The position numbers and the translations under genes were made by a program. This document shows positions 52,275 to 61,051 of a DNA stretch of 64,000 bases, piece by piece (position 1 is the first letter of the stretch; each line of letters begins with the position of its first letter). Below the pieces are notes generated by a model. That model did no database searches, was not told where the DNA came from, and saw nothing but the letters and a program-made list of their open reading frames with translations. Source of the stretch: Variovorax sp. 770b2 (GTDB lineage: Bacteria; Pseudomonadota; Gammaproteobacteria; Burkholderiales; Burkholderiaceae_C); NCBI RefSeq assembly GCF_900115685.1, contig NZ_FOXJ01000006.1:186001-250000 (forward strand), read 5' to 3'.

Positions 52275-53282
52275 GTGTCCGTATTCAAGAACGTCATCGT
52301 CTATCGCATCGAACCTGCCTGGTCCCAAACATTGGCCGAGGCGGAAGAGGGGCTCGGGAAGCACCGCTTCGAGCCCTGCGGCCCCTCGCAGGAAAAGTCC
52401 GCCGGCTGGGCCGAGCCCCGCGGCGAAGCCGGCGGCCCGCTGGTCGAATCCATCGACGGCCAGTGGCTCGTCGAATACATGATCGAGAGCAAGCAGGTCC
52501 CCGGCTCCGTGGTGCGCCGCAAGCTGGACGAGCGCTGCGCGCAGATCGAGGCCACCACCGGCCGCAAGCCCGGCAAGAAGGAAAAGAAGGAGCTCAAGGA
52601 AGACATCACCCTGGAGCTGCTGCCGATGGCCTTCACCCGCAGCGCGCGCGTGGCGGTGTGGATCGACAAGGCCGAGAACCGCCTGGTGATCAACAGCGGC
52701 AATGCCTCGCGCGCCGACGAAGTGGTCACCAGCCTGGTGAAGTCGCTGGACGGCTTCGCGGTGGCGCTGATCAACACGCAGATCGAACCGGCCGCCGCCA
52801 TGGCCGACTGGCTCCTGACGCAGGAGCCGCCGGCCGGCTTCACCATCGACCGCGAGTGCGAGCTCAAGGCCTCGGACGATTCGAAGGCCGTGGTGCGCTA
52901 CGCCAAGCACCCGCTGGACATCGAGGAGGTGCAGAAGCACATCACCGACGGCAAGCGCCCCACGCGCCTGGCGCTCACCTGGGACGACCGCGTGTCGTTC
53001 GAGCTCACGCACGGCATGCTGATCCGCAAGATCGTTTTCCTCGAAGGCACGGGCGACGGCGCGGCGGGCGGCAAGAAGGAAGACAACTACGACGCCGACG
53101 TGGCGATCGCCACCGGCGAACTCGGCCAGCTCGTGCCGGCGCTGCTCGACGCGCTGGGCGGCGAGGCGGCGTTCTCGGCGGCACCGGCGGACGAAGCGCC
53201 CAAGCCCGCCGCCAAAGCGGCAGCGCCCACCACCACGACCCCGGCCGATGCCGCCGAGGAAGAAGAAGACGCGCCGTTCTGA
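52275..53282 (+). CDS. rdgC: Recombination-associated protein RdgC
   Basis: RdgC is a ring-shaped DNA-binding protein that restrains RecA. The GTG at 52275 (MSVFKNVIVYRIE) gives 335 residues; the upstream open frame is not RdgC-like. The conserved core covers about 1-300 (WLVEYMIESKQVPGSVVRRKL, KKELKEDITLELLPMAF, PLDIEEVQKHI). An Ala/Pro/Thr-rich acidic tail of about 45 residues (AAPTTTTPADAAEEEEDAPF) extends beyond the Escherichia coli length of 303, as is usual in Burkholderiales. Confidence 0.93.
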   Translation: MSVFKNVIVYRIEPAWSQTLAEAEEGLGKHRFEPCGPSQEKSAGWAEPRGEAGGPLVESIDGQWLVEYMIESKQVPGSVVRRKLDERCAQIEATTGRKPGKKEKKELKEDITLELLPMAFTRSARVAVWIDKAENRLVINSGNASRADEVVTSLVKSLDGFAVALINTQIEPAAAMADWLLTQEPPAGFTIDRECELKASDDSKAVVRYAKHPLDIEEVQKHITDGKRPTRLALTWDDRVSFELTHGMLIRKIVFLEGTGDGAAGGKKEDNYDADVAIATGELGQLVPALLDALGGEAAFSAAPADEAPKPAAKAAAPTTTTPADAAEEEEDAPF

Positions 53283-53291
53283 AGACGGCGC

Positions 53292-54503
53292 TCAGGCGAC
53301 CAGGTAGGTCTGCGTCAAACGGACCCAGCAAGCGGCGCCCAATGGCAGCACCTGGTCGTTGAAGTCGTAGCCGGGGTTGTGCACCATGCAGCCGCCGAAC
53401 TCGCCCTCCCCGTTGCCGAGCAGCACATAGCAGCCCGGCAACTCGGCGAGCATCCAGGCGAAGTCCTCGCTGCCCGCAAAGCCTTTCGGCGCCTCGGTGG
53501 CGACATGTTCCGCGCCGACCAGTTCGGCGCAGACCTGTTCCATCAGCCGGCACTCGGCCGCGGTGTTGACCACCGGCGGCACGAGCTGGCGGTAGTCGAT
53601 CTCGGCCTGGACGCCGTGGGCCTGTGCCGTGAGGCTCACGATCTCGCGGATGCGCTGCTCGACCACCGCACGCGTCTCGGGCCGCGCCGCCCGTACATTG
53701 AGGCCGAGCGCCACCGATTGCGGAATCACGTTGTGCGTGGCGCCGCCGCGGATGAAACCGACCGACACGACGGCCGTATCGCCCGGCGTCACGTTGCGCG
53801 CCACCACGGTCTGCAGGGCCGTCACCACCGCGGCGGCAGCGGGCACCGGGTCGCGCGAGAGATGCGGCATGGCGCCGTGTCCGCCCACGCCCTTGATCGT
53901 GACGTCGGCCACGTCCGAAGACAGCGTGACCGGCCCCTCGATCACCAGGAAGCTGCCGACCGGCACGCCCGGCGCGTTGTGCAGCGCGTAGACCGCGTCG
54001 CAGGGAAAGCGCTCGAACAGGCCGTCCTGGATCATTGCGCGCGCGCCGCAGAGGTTCTCCTCGTCGGGCTGGAAGATCAGGTTCAGCGTGCCGTCGAAAT
54101 CGCGGCGTGCGGCCAGTGCCTTGGCGGCCGCGAGCAGGATGGCGGTGTGGCCGTCGTGGCCGCAGGCGTGCATGCGGCCATGGGTTTTGCTGGCGTACGG
54201 CAGGCCCGTGGCCTCGACGACAGGGAGCGCATCCATGTCCGCGCGAATACCCAGCCGCCGCGTGCCGTTGCCGACCTTCATCTGCGCCACGATGCCGGTC
54301 TTGCCGATGCCCGTGTGCACCTCGTAGCCCCATTCGCGCAGCAGGCCGGCGACCAGCTCGGCGGTCGCGCCCACCTCGAAGCCGAGTTCGGGATTGGCAT
54401 GGATCCGGCGGCGGATGTCGACGAAGGCCTGGGTGTCGACGTCGGCCTGCGGCAGCAATCGGGACAGGAGCCGGGTGGTCTGGAGACTGAGTTCGCGGGT
54501 CAT
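53292..54503 (-). CDS. M20-family amidohydrolase (hippurate hydrolase-like)
   Basis: The 403-residue metal-dependent amidase/carboxypeptidase has GIRADMDALPV (about 84-94), MHACGHDGHTAILL (about 110-123), DEEN (about 155) and the dimerisation domain with VGGHGAMPH. Such enzymes hydrolyse N-acyl amino acids, hippurate or similar amides. The start is MTRELSLQTTRLL at 54503; upstream open frame overlaps the transporter region antisense. It is probably co-transcribed with the MFS symporter 38 bp upstream, giving an uptake-and-hydrolysis pair controlled by the divergent LysR. Confidence 0.9.
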   Translation of the reverse strand: MTRELSLQTTRLLSRLLPQADVDTQAFVDIRRRIHANPELGFEVGATAELVAGLLREWGYEVHTGIGKTGIVAQMKVGNGTRRLGIRADMDALPVVEATGLPYASKTHGRMHACGHDGHTAILLAAAKALAARRDFDGTLNLIFQPDEENLCGARAMIQDGLFERFPCDAVYALHNAPGVPVGSFLVIEGPVTLSSDVADVTIKGVGGHGAMPHLSRDPVPAAAAVVTALQTVVARNVTPGDTAVVSVGFIRGGATHNVIPQSVALGLNVRAARPETRAVVEQRIREIVSLTAQAHGVQAEIDYRQLVPPVVNTAAECRLMEQVCAELVGAEHVATEAPKGFAGSEDFAWMLAELPGCYVLLGNGEGEFGGCMVHNPGYDFNDQVLPLGAACWVRLTQTYLVA

Positions 54504-54541
54504 GGATGTGGGTGTCCGTTGTTCGGCGCAGGGAAGAAATT

Positions 54542-55897
54542 TCAGTCGGCCCGGCGTGCGCGCAGGCTCGCGATCGCGCAGATGCTCAGCACGCCGCAGG
54601 CCATCATGTAGAAGGCCGGCGCCATCGGGTTGCCGGTCGTGGCGAGCAGCCAGGTCACGATGAATTGCGAGGACCCGCCGAACACCGTCACGCCGACGCT
54701 GTAGATCACCGAGATGCCGCTGGCGCGCACGCCGATCGGCAGCATCTCGAGCAGCATCAGGAACAAGGGCGTGGTGCCGAGGTTCACGATGGCCGTCAGC
54801 AGCACCGACAGGCACAGCACCAGTGGCACGCTCGGGTAGTGGTTGATGAGCCAGAACGCCGGGTACACCGCCAGAAGGCCAAGCACCAGCGAGCCGATCA
54901 CCAGCGGCTTGCGGTTCGGCAGCCCGTCGGCCAGGCGCCCCGCCACGAGCGCCACCGCGAACATCGTGATGCCGGTGGCGCAGCCCGACAGCAACGACAG
55001 CGACGGCGGCATGTGCAGCACGCGGATCATGTAGGTCGGCATGAAGAACACGACCAGGTACATGGCGGCCGTGCCCGCCGTGGTGGCGAAGATGCCCTTG
55101 AGCACCGTGCCGCCGTGCTCGCGCAGCAGCCGGCCCACGGGGCTGGATTCTTGGCTGCGGGACTGGTGCGTTTCCTCCAGGTTGGCGCGGATGTAGAAAC
55201 CGACCGGCGCGATCAGCAGGCCGAACAGGAAGGGCAGGCGCCAACCCCAGCTCTCCAGCGAGGCCTGCGGCAGCGCCGCGTACAGCGCCGCGCCGGTGAG
55301 GGCGCCCAGCACCGCCGCCACGCCCTGGCTCGCGAGCTGCCAGCTCACGCGAAAGCCGCGGCCCCGGATGCCGCCCGACTCCATCAGCATCGAGGTGGCG
55401 GCGCCCACCTCGCCGCCGAGCGAAAAGCCCTGCAAGAGGCGCCCCGCCAGGATCATCAGCGAGCCGAACACGCCCGCCGATGCATAGGTGGGCGCGAGCG
55501 CGATGCACAGCGTGCCGGCCACCATGAGGCCGATGGTGAGCGTCAACGCGGCCTTGCGCCCCTTGCGGTCGGCGTAGCTGCCGATGACGACGCCGCCCAG
55601 CGGCCGCATCACGAAGCCGATGCCGAAAGTGGCCACGGCCAGCAGCAGCGAGCCATAAGGGCTGTCCGACGGGAAGAACAGCTTGCCGATCAGGAGCGCG
55701 AAGAAGCTGTAGACGGTGAAGTCGTACATCTCCAGCGCATTGCCCAGCGAGCAGGCGGCGATCAGGCGGAACTGGCTTTGCTTGCCCTTGGCGTGCGCGG
55801 TATCGGAAGAGAAAGAAGAAGAGGAAGGGGAAAGCGGCGCAGCTGCCGCCGGGAGAGCGCCCCCCATCTGGCTGGCGGGCAAAGCGGCTTCACTCAT
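54542..55897 (-). CDS. MFS metabolite:H+ symporter (ShiA/ProP type)
   Basis: The 12-segment transporter has 451 residues with the motif SYADRKGRKAALTLTIGLM (about 107-125) and ACSLGNALEMYDFTVYSFFA (about 48-67). An unusual Ser/Ala-rich hydrophilic N-terminus of about 45 residues (LSPSSSSFSSDTAHA) precedes TM1. The family includes shikimate, alpha-ketoglutarate and betaine symporters. The divergent LysR gene starts at 56027. Confidence 0.9.
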   Translation of the reverse strand: MSEAALPASQMGGALPAAAAPLSPSSSSFSSDTAHAKGKQSQFRLIAACSLGNALEMYDFTVYSFFALLIGKLFFPSDSPYGSLLLAVATFGIGFVMRPLGGVVIGSYADRKGRKAALTLTIGLMVAGTLCIALAPTYASAGVFGSLMILAGRLLQGFSLGGEVGAATSMLMESGGIRGRGFRVSWQLASQGVAAVLGALTGAALYAALPQASLESWGWRLPFLFGLLIAPVGFYIRANLEETHQSRSQESSPVGRLLREHGGTVLKGIFATTAGTAAMYLVVFFMPTYMIRVLHMPPSLSLLSGCATGITMFAVALVAGRLADGLPNRKPLVIGSLVLGLLAVYPAFWLINHYPSVPLVLCLSVLLTAIVNLGTTPLFLMLLEMLPIGVRASGISVIYSVGVTVFGGSSQFIVTWLLATTGNPMAPAFYMMACGVLSICAIASLRARRAD

Positions 55898-55984
55898 CGA
55901 ATCGACTCCACGAACAGGATTGCGGCGGAGTATTCAGGCAAAGCGCGCCAGCGCAGAATCACATATTTTCATGCTGATAACCAA

Positions 55985-56008
55985 ATGGAATCGCCAAGGG
56001 GATTCCAT
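55985..56008. promoter_or_regulatory. Inverted repeat, candidate LysR operator
   Basis: ATGGAATC (55985-55992) and GATTCCAT (56001-56008) form a perfect 8-bp dyad with an 8-nt spacer in the divergent gap between the MFS symporter and the LysR gene, 18 bp before the LysR start. Likely autoregulatory or activating site. Confidence 0.6.
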
Positions 56009-56026
56009 GCGGATCACGGAGGCCCG

Positions 56027-56971
56027 ATGAAGCTGCAACAACTGCGCGTTCTCCTGGCGGTCGCCCAGAACGGAAGCATCCATGAGGCGGCGCGCAGCCT
56101 GCACATCACGCAGCCGGCGCTGTCCAAGACGATTGCCGAACTGGAACGCGAACTGGGCGTGACGCTGATGCTGCGCACCACGCGCGGCGTGACCCTCACG
56201 GCCTACGGCACGGCGCTGGTCAAGCGGGCCAGCCTGGTCGAGCAGGAACTGCGGCATGCGCTCGAAGACATCGAGGCCATTCGCGGGCACGACGAGGCGC
56301 AACTGAACATCGGCTTCACCGCGGTGGCCTCGGGCGGGCCGCTGCCCAACACGATGGCGTCGTTCAGGCGGCGCTTTCCCAACGTGGCGCTGCGCGCCTA
56401 CGAGCAGCGCCCGCAGCAGCTCTTCGAAGGGCTGCGCGAAGGCCGGCTCGACCTGGCGCTGGTCTCCACCTGCAACGGCCCCGGCACCAACGCCTTTCAG
56501 TGGGAGCCGTTGTTCTCGCTGTCGATGCACGTGGCGGTACGCACCGGCCATCCGCTGCGGCGGGTGCGCAAGCTGCGCACGCTGCTGGAGGCCGACTGGC
56601 TGGTGCTGGACCCCATCGACGAGCCCGGCAGCCCGCTGGTGTCCACGATGCGCGTGAACGGGTTGGAACTGCCCAAGCGCATGGTGCAGAGCGCATCGAA
56701 CCTCCTTGGCCTGCAACTGGCCACGCAGACCGACCTGGTCAGCATGTGGTCGGACACCGTGTTCCACGACGCCGGGGCGGTGCGGATGCAGCCCGGCCTG
56801 CTGGAGCGCCTGCCGATCACCGACGAGATACCGGACTTCGACGTCTACCTGGTCTATCGCTCGGCCGACCTGATGACCCACATGTGTGCCGAGTTCGCCA
56901 AGGAGGCGCGCCACCATGCGAAGGTGAATCCGCCCTGGCGCCGGCCGCGCCGCAAGGCCGGCGCGGGGTAG
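56027..56971 (+). CDS. LysR-family transcriptional regulator, divergent from MFS/M20 pair
   Basis: The product has 314 residues with an HTH (GSIHEAARSLHITQPALSKTIAELERELG, about 16-44) and an effector domain. A GGAGG ribosome site lies 6 nt before ATG 56027. The basic C-terminus reads RRPRRKAGAG. It probably controls the divergent symporter and amidohydrolase genes; the inverted repeat at 55985-56008 is the candidate site. Confidence 0.92.
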   Translation: MKLQQLRVLLAVAQNGSIHEAARSLHITQPALSKTIAELERELGVTLMLRTTRGVTLTAYGTALVKRASLVEQELRHALEDIEAIRGHDEAQLNIGFTAVASGGPLPNTMASFRRRFPNVALRAYEQRPQQLFEGLREGRLDLALVSTCNGPGTNAFQWEPLFSLSMHVAVRTGHPLRRVRKLRTLLEADWLVLDPIDEPGSPLVSTMRVNGLELPKRMVQSASNLLGLQLATQTDLVSMWSDTVFHDAGAVRMQPGLLERLPITDEIPDFDVYLVYRSADLMTHMCAEFAKEARHHAKVNPPWRRPRRKAGAG

Positions 56972-57391
56972 CTAGCTGGCGGAGGTTTCTTCGTCGGCCG
57001 GCGTTTCGGGCCGCGTCATTTCCCAGCTCTGCAGCTTGCCGGCGTTGAACACGGCATCGACGTACGAGCCGCCCGTGTCGGTCCAGCGGTACAGCTCGGG
57101 CTGCGTGTCGGCGGGAGAGCGCAGCTCACCGAGCGCGCGGGTCATCGCAATGACGTGCATCAGCGTCGCGCCCTGCTTGAGCTTGGCGTTGAGCATCACC
57201 GCGCTGGCGACATAGCCCACCGGCCGGTCGGCAGCGCGCTTGAGCACCTGCATCGCGCGGTTGAAGTGCAGCAGCAGGAACATCACGATGACCCCGCCGG
57301 TCAGCGCGACGCCGGCCCAGCCGTAGCTGCGCCACGCCAGGGCAAGAAGAACGATGCCGCCCACGGGCACCAGCAATTTCTGGAAATTCAT
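56972..57391 (-). CDS. Small inner-membrane protein, unknown function
   Basis: The 139-residue protein has two N-terminal membrane segments (about 5-22 and 25-43, WAGVALTGGVIVMFLLLHF) and a soluble C-terminal part with LMHVIAMTRALGELRSPADTQPELYRWTDTGG-like sequence (about 76-110, in pieces). I do not recognise a characterised family. The start is MNFQKLLVPVGG; the stop directly abuts the LysR stop at 56971. Confidence 0.65.
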   Translation of the reverse strand: MNFQKLLVPVGGIVLLALAWRSYGWAGVALTGGVIVMFLLLHFNRAMQVLKRAADRPVGYVASAVMLNAKLKQGATLMHVIAMTRALGELRSPADTQPELYRWTDTGGSYVDAVFNAGKLQSWEMTRPETPADEETSAS

Positions 57392-57443
57392 GGCGCACAT
57401 TGTCGCCGCCCGGCTGTTCGCGACCTGACCACGGGGACTCCGG

Positions 57444-57830
57444 TCACGCGGCCGGCCCGCGTTCGGCCGACGGGCCGCGAAGGCCGATGCAGTTTCCCCA
57501 CGGGTCCTGCACCTGGCACATGCACTGCGAATCCTCGATCCGCAGCGGACCGCGGTACAGCGTCCCGCCGAGCGATTGGAGTCTCAGCAATGCCGCATCG
57601 AAATCATCGACGCGCCAATAGACGACCGACCCGAAAGCACCTGCGCCGACCTTCTCGTCCTGCGGAACGATCTCGAGCAGCACGCCGTGGAGCGAGAGGC
57701 ACTCGAAGGCCGGCGAGCCGATCGATACGCGCTCGGCTTCGGGGAGCGCGCGCTGATACCAACGCAGCGCAAGTTCCACGTCGGCGACATGAATCATCAC
57801 TGCGGCAATGGGAGAAGGCATGGGCTTCAT
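57444..57830 (-). CDS. VOC-superfamily protein (glyoxalase/bleomycin-resistance fold)
   Basis: The 128-residue protein has the single VOC module pattern: IAAVMIHVADVELALRWYQRAL (about 8-29) and the C-terminal VQDPWGNCIGLRGP. Start MKPMPSPIA at 57830; 57821 is an alternative. Metal ligand positions (His14 and a C-terminal Glu/His) are only partly evident, so enzyme activity is uncertain. Confidence 0.75.
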   Translation of the reverse strand: MKPMPSPIAAVMIHVADVELALRWYQRALPEAERVSIGSPAFECLSLHGVLLEIVPQDEKVGAGAFGSVVYWRVDDFDAALLRLQSLGGTLYRGPLRIEDSQCMCQVQDPWGNCIGLRGPSAERGPAA

Positions 57831-57988
57831 TCGAAAGTTCGCATATCGGTCGGGGCGCGATTCTGCTGTATCGGCCGTGGCTACCACCGGGGGCGAAAAA
57901 CGGTACTCGCCTCGAAATGCACATGCCACGGTGGCGCGAGACGGCACATTTCATCTCACGGGCATCAACCCGGGCCACAGAAAAGCGT

Positions 57989-58444
57989 ATGACCATTCCG
58001 CGTTCCGTCACCTTCGTTCGTCTCACTCTCGCCGCCACGCTCACCGCCGCCGTCCTCAGCGGTTGCTACGTGGTGCCACTCGGACAACCCGCACCCGCGG
58101 CACCGCCTTCGCAGGCCTATGCCGTCGCACCGGGACCGATCGCGCAGAGCTTCAGTGCACGCCTGTATCCGTCGAATGCCGAAGCGGCGCGCTACGGAAC
58201 CGTGGCAGGCACGGTGACCAACGACATGAACGGCCGCGGCCATTTCAATGCGCAGATTGGCGGTGAACAGTTTCAGGGAGAGGCGACCCGGGTTGCCGGC
58301 TCGCGAAGTGCCGGTGTGGCGAACGCCAGCGGCAATCGCGGCGGCAACCTGAGTTGCCAGTACACGATGAACTCGGCCACGTTGGGCAGCGGCCAATGCG
58401 TGCTCAACAGCGGGCCGGCGTTCACGATGCACATCGGGGGATAG
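57989..58444 (+). CDS. Small lipoprotein, unknown function
   Basis: The 151-residue protein has a lipobox at LSGC (Cys26), then a Pro/Ala linker and a small beta-rich domain (YGTVAGTVTNDMNGRGHFNAQIGGEQFQGE-like, about 68-98) ending in NLSCQYTMNS and FTMHIGG, with two further cysteines that could form a disulfide. A strong intrinsic terminator follows its stop. No named family recognised. Confidence 0.75.
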   Translation: MTIPRSVTFVRLTLAATLTAAVLSGCYVVPLGQPAPAAPPSQAYAVAPGPIAQSFSARLYPSNAEAARYGTVAGTVTNDMNGRGHFNAQIGGEQFQGEATRVAGSRSAGVANASGNRGGNLSCQYTMNSATLGSGQCVLNSGPAFTMHIGG

Positions 58445-58452
58445 GGAGGGTG

Positions 58453-58487
58453 GCCCGGCGCGTCACTGGCGCGCCGGGCATTTTTTT
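58453..58487 (+). terminator. Intrinsic terminator after the small lipoprotein gene
   Basis: GCCCGGCGCG (58453-58462), a 7-nt loop and CGCGCCGGGC (58470-58479) form a perfect 10-bp stem followed by A and seven T (58481-58487). It separates the lipoprotein gene from the convergent radA. Confidence 0.9.
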
Positions 58488-58496
58488 CCCAATGAA

Positions 58497-59885
58497 TCAA
58501 TCGAGGCGGCGGACCACGTCCATCGCCTCTTCGATGCGTTCGACGGGGTGGATGGTCAGGCCTTCGATCTCCTTCGAACCCTTGCGCGGTGCGTTGGCCT
58601 TGGGCACCACCGCGATGCTGAAGCCCAGCTTGGCGGCTTCGCGCAGACGCTCCTGCCCGCGCGGCGCGGGGCGCACCTCACCGGCCAGGCCCACTTCACC
58701 GAAGGCGATGAAGCCCTTGGGCAGCGGCTTGCCGCGCAGGCTCGAGGTGATGGCCAGCATCACGGCCAGGTCGGCCGCGGGCTCGCTGATGCGCACGCCC
58801 CCCACCGCGTTCACGAACACGTCCTGGTCCATGCAGGCCACGCCCGCGTGGCGGTGCAGCACCGCCAGCAGCATCGCAAGGCGGTCGCGGTCCAGGCCCA
58901 CCGACAGGCGCCGCGGGCTCGGCCCGCCGTTGTCCACCAGCGCCTGGATTTCCACCAGCATCGGCCGCGTGCCCTCGAGCGTGACCAGCACCACGCTGCC
59001 GGGCACGGGCTCGGCGTGCTGGCTCAGGAAGATCGCGCTCGGATTGGCCACGCCCTTCAAGCCCCGCTCGGTCATTGCGAACACGCCGATCTCGTTGACC
59101 GCGCCGAAGCGGTTCTTGATGGCGCGCACGAGACGAAAGCTCGAATGCGTGTCGCCTTCGAAATACAGCACCGTGTCGACCATGTGCTCCAGTACGCGCG
59201 GCCCTGCGAGCGCGCCCTCCTTGGTGACGTGACCCACCAGCACCACGGCCGTGCCGCTGGTCTTGGCAAAGCGCGTGAGGTGCGCCGCGCATTCGCGCAC
59301 CTGCGCCACCGAACCGGGGGCCGAAGTGAGCTGGTCGGAATACACCGTCTGGATCGAGTCGATCACCGCGATCGCGGGGCGCGTGGCGTCCAGCGTGGCG
59401 ATGATCTTCTCCAACTGGATCTCGGCCAGCACCTGCACCTGCGAGTGATCGAGCCCGAGCCGGCGCGAGCGCAGCGCCACCTGTGCGCCGCTTTCCTCGC
59501 CGGTGACGTAGAGCGCGTTCTGTCCCGCGCGCTGCAGCGCATCGACCGCCTGCAACAGCAGCGTGGATTTACCGATGCCCGGATCGCCGCCGATCAGCGT
59601 CACGCCGCCCGAGACGATGCCGCCGCCCAGCACGCGGTCGAGTTCGTCGATGCCGGTGGGGGTGCGCGCGATGTCGGTCGCCTCGATCTCCGAGAGCGTG
59701 GCCAGTTCGGAGACGCCCGCCAGCGGCGAGAACTGGGTGCCGAAGCGGTTGTTGGCCGGTGCGTTGCTGCCCGCCACCTGTTCGATCAATGTGTTCCAGG
59801 CGCCGCAGCTCGGGCATTTGCCGAGCCACTTGGGGCTGGTGCCGCCGCATTCGCTGCAGACGAAAAGAGATTTGTCCTTGGCCAT
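58497..59885 (-). CDS. radA: DNA repair protein RadA
   Basis: RadA is a RecA-like ATPase/helicase that extends branches in recombination and repair. The 462-residue protein has a C4 zinc finger (Cys10, Cys13, Cys24, Cys27), Walker A GGDPGIGKSTLL (about 97-108), the RadA-specific KNRFG motif (KNRFGAVNEIGVF) and a C-terminal Lon-protease-like domain (GVRISEPAADLAVMLAITSS). It is divergent from hpaR. Confidence 0.96.
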   Translation of the reverse strand: MAKDKSLFVCSECGGTSPKWLGKCPSCGAWNTLIEQVAGSNAPANNRFGTQFSPLAGVSELATLSEIEATDIARTPTGIDELDRVLGGGIVSGGVTLIGGDPGIGKSTLLLQAVDALQRAGQNALYVTGEESGAQVALRSRRLGLDHSQVQVLAEIQLEKIIATLDATRPAIAVIDSIQTVYSDQLTSAPGSVAQVRECAAHLTRFAKTSGTAVVLVGHVTKEGALAGPRVLEHMVDTVLYFEGDTHSSFRLVRAIKNRFGAVNEIGVFAMTERGLKGVANPSAIFLSQHAEPVPGSVVLVTLEGTRPMLVEIQALVDNGGPSPRRLSVGLDRDRLAMLLAVLHRHAGVACMDQDVFVNAVGGVRISEPAADLAVMLAITSSLRGKPLPKGFIAFGEVGLAGEVRPAPRGQERLREAAKLGFSIAVVPKANAPRKGSKEIEGLTIHPVERIEEAMDVVRRLD

Positions 59886-59950
59886 CCGTCGAGTTTAGGT
59901 GTCCGCACAAACCCTGATGGCCGGCGGCTTGGAAAGAAACCGCCAATCAT

Positions 59951-59962
59951 TTAACATGTTAA
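59951..59962. promoter_or_regulatory. TTAACATGTTAA palindrome, candidate HpaR operator
   Basis: A perfect 12-bp palindrome lies 22 bp upstream of the hpaR start in the divergent radA-hpaR gap, within an AT-rich stretch. MarR-family repressors bind such dyads, and hpaR is the adjacent gene. Confidence 0.7.
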
Positions 59963-59984
59963 GTAATTTCAAAAGGCACCGCTC

Positions 59985-60419
59985 TTGAGCACCACGTTCA
60001 CCCACCGCAATTTGCCGCGCCTGCTGCTTCAGGCCCGCGAAGCCGTGATGGCCCACACGCGGCCCAGCCTGCGCGAGCACGCGCTGTCCGACCAGCAATG
60101 GCGCGTGCTGCGCGTGCTCGGCGAGCACGGCGCGGTCGACACCGGCCGCGTCGCGCGCGAGGCCTTCATCCTCGGGCCGAGCCTCACCGGCGTGCTCGCG
60201 CGCATGGAGCGCGACAACCTCATCACCCGCGCCCGCGACCCGGCCGACCAGCGCCGCACCGTGGTCGAGGCCACGCCGCACGGCATGAAGCTGGTCAAGC
60301 GCCTGGGCACCAGCATCGAGGCGCACTACGACTGGATGGAAAAGTCGCTCGGCAAGGCCAGGCTCACGCAGCTCTACGGCCTGCTGGACGAACTGATCGC
60401 ACTGGAGCAACCCTCATGA
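59985..60419 (+). CDS. hpaR: HpaR, MarR-family regulator of homoprotocatechuate degradation
   Basis: The 144-residue winged-HTH repressor starts at TTG 59985 (MSTTFTHRNLPRLLLQAREAVM), preceded by AAAAGG. The wing segment DPADQRRTVVEATPHG (about 85-100) is typical of the MarR/HpaR group. Its stop overlaps hpaG1 (ATGA, 60416-60419), so it leads the operon it probably represses; 4-hydroxyphenylacetate or homoprotocatechuate would be the inducer by analogy with E. coli. Confidence 0.9.
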   Translation: MSTTFTHRNLPRLLLQAREAVMAHTRPSLREHALSDQQWRVLRVLGEHGAVDTGRVAREAFILGPSLTGVLARMERDNLITRARDPADQRRTVVEATPHGMKLVKRLGTSIEAHYDWMEKSLGKARLTQLYGLLDELIALEQPS

Positions 60420-61051
60420 GCACCGCGCATTTCCTTCCCACCGGCACCGTGTACGGCACGCTGCTGAACTTCCGCGCCGAGGTCGAGGCGCTCGCGCCGC
60501 AGATGACCGCGCCGCCCTACAAGGCGCCGCCCAAAGCGCCGGTGCTCTACGTGAAGACCGCCAACACCTGGAGCCCGCACGGCAGCGCCATCGCCGTGCC
60601 TGCATCGGTGCCCGACGTGGAAATCGGCGCGAGCATCGGCATGGTGATCGGCGCCGAGGGCGACGTCGAAGGCTTCGTGCTGATGAACGACCTGTCGATC
60701 CCGCACGCGAGCTTCTTCCGCCCGCCGGTGAAGTTCAAGTGTCTCGACGGCTTCCTGGGCATCGGCCCCACGCTGCGCGATGCGCAAGAGGTGGCCGACC
60801 CCGCGAATTTCCGCGTCGAAGTACGCGTCAACGGCGAACTGAAGCAGTCGATCGACTTCTCGCAGCTCGTGCGTCCGGCGCAGCAGCTGCTCGCCGACGT
60901 CGGCGAGTTCATGACGCTCGCGCACGGCGACGTGCTGATGCTGGGCTGCGATGCGGGCCGTCCGCTGGCACGCGCAGGCGACCGCATCGAGATCTCCTCG
61001 CCGGGCTTCGAGACATTGACCAACACGCTGGTGCAGGAGACCGCCGCATGA
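60416..61051 (+). CDS. hpaG1: HpaG N-terminal-type subunit, OPET decarboxylase / HHDD isomerase
   Basis: The 211-residue fumarylacetoacetase-fold protein corresponds to the first half of bifunctional HpaG, which decarboxylates 5-oxo-pent-3-ene-1,2,5-tricarboxylate and isomerises 2-hydroxyhepta-2,4-diene-1,7-dioate in the homoprotocatechuate pathway. It shows VEIGASIGMVIG (metal Glu region, about 66-77), LMNDLSIPHASFFRPPVKFKCLDGF and GDRIEISSPGF near the end. Split genes for the two halves are common in betaproteobacteria. It overlaps hpaR and hpaG2 by 4 bp each. Confidence 0.9.
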   Translation: MSTAHFLPTGTVYGTLLNFRAEVEALAPQMTAPPYKAPPKAPVLYVKTANTWSPHGSAIAVPASVPDVEIGASIGMVIGAEGDVEGFVLMNDLSIPHASFFRPPVKFKCLDGFLGIGPTLRDAQEVADPANFRVEVRVNGELKQSIDFSQLVRPAQQLLADVGEFMTLAHGDVLMLGCDAGRPLARAGDRIEISSPGFETLTNTLVQETAA

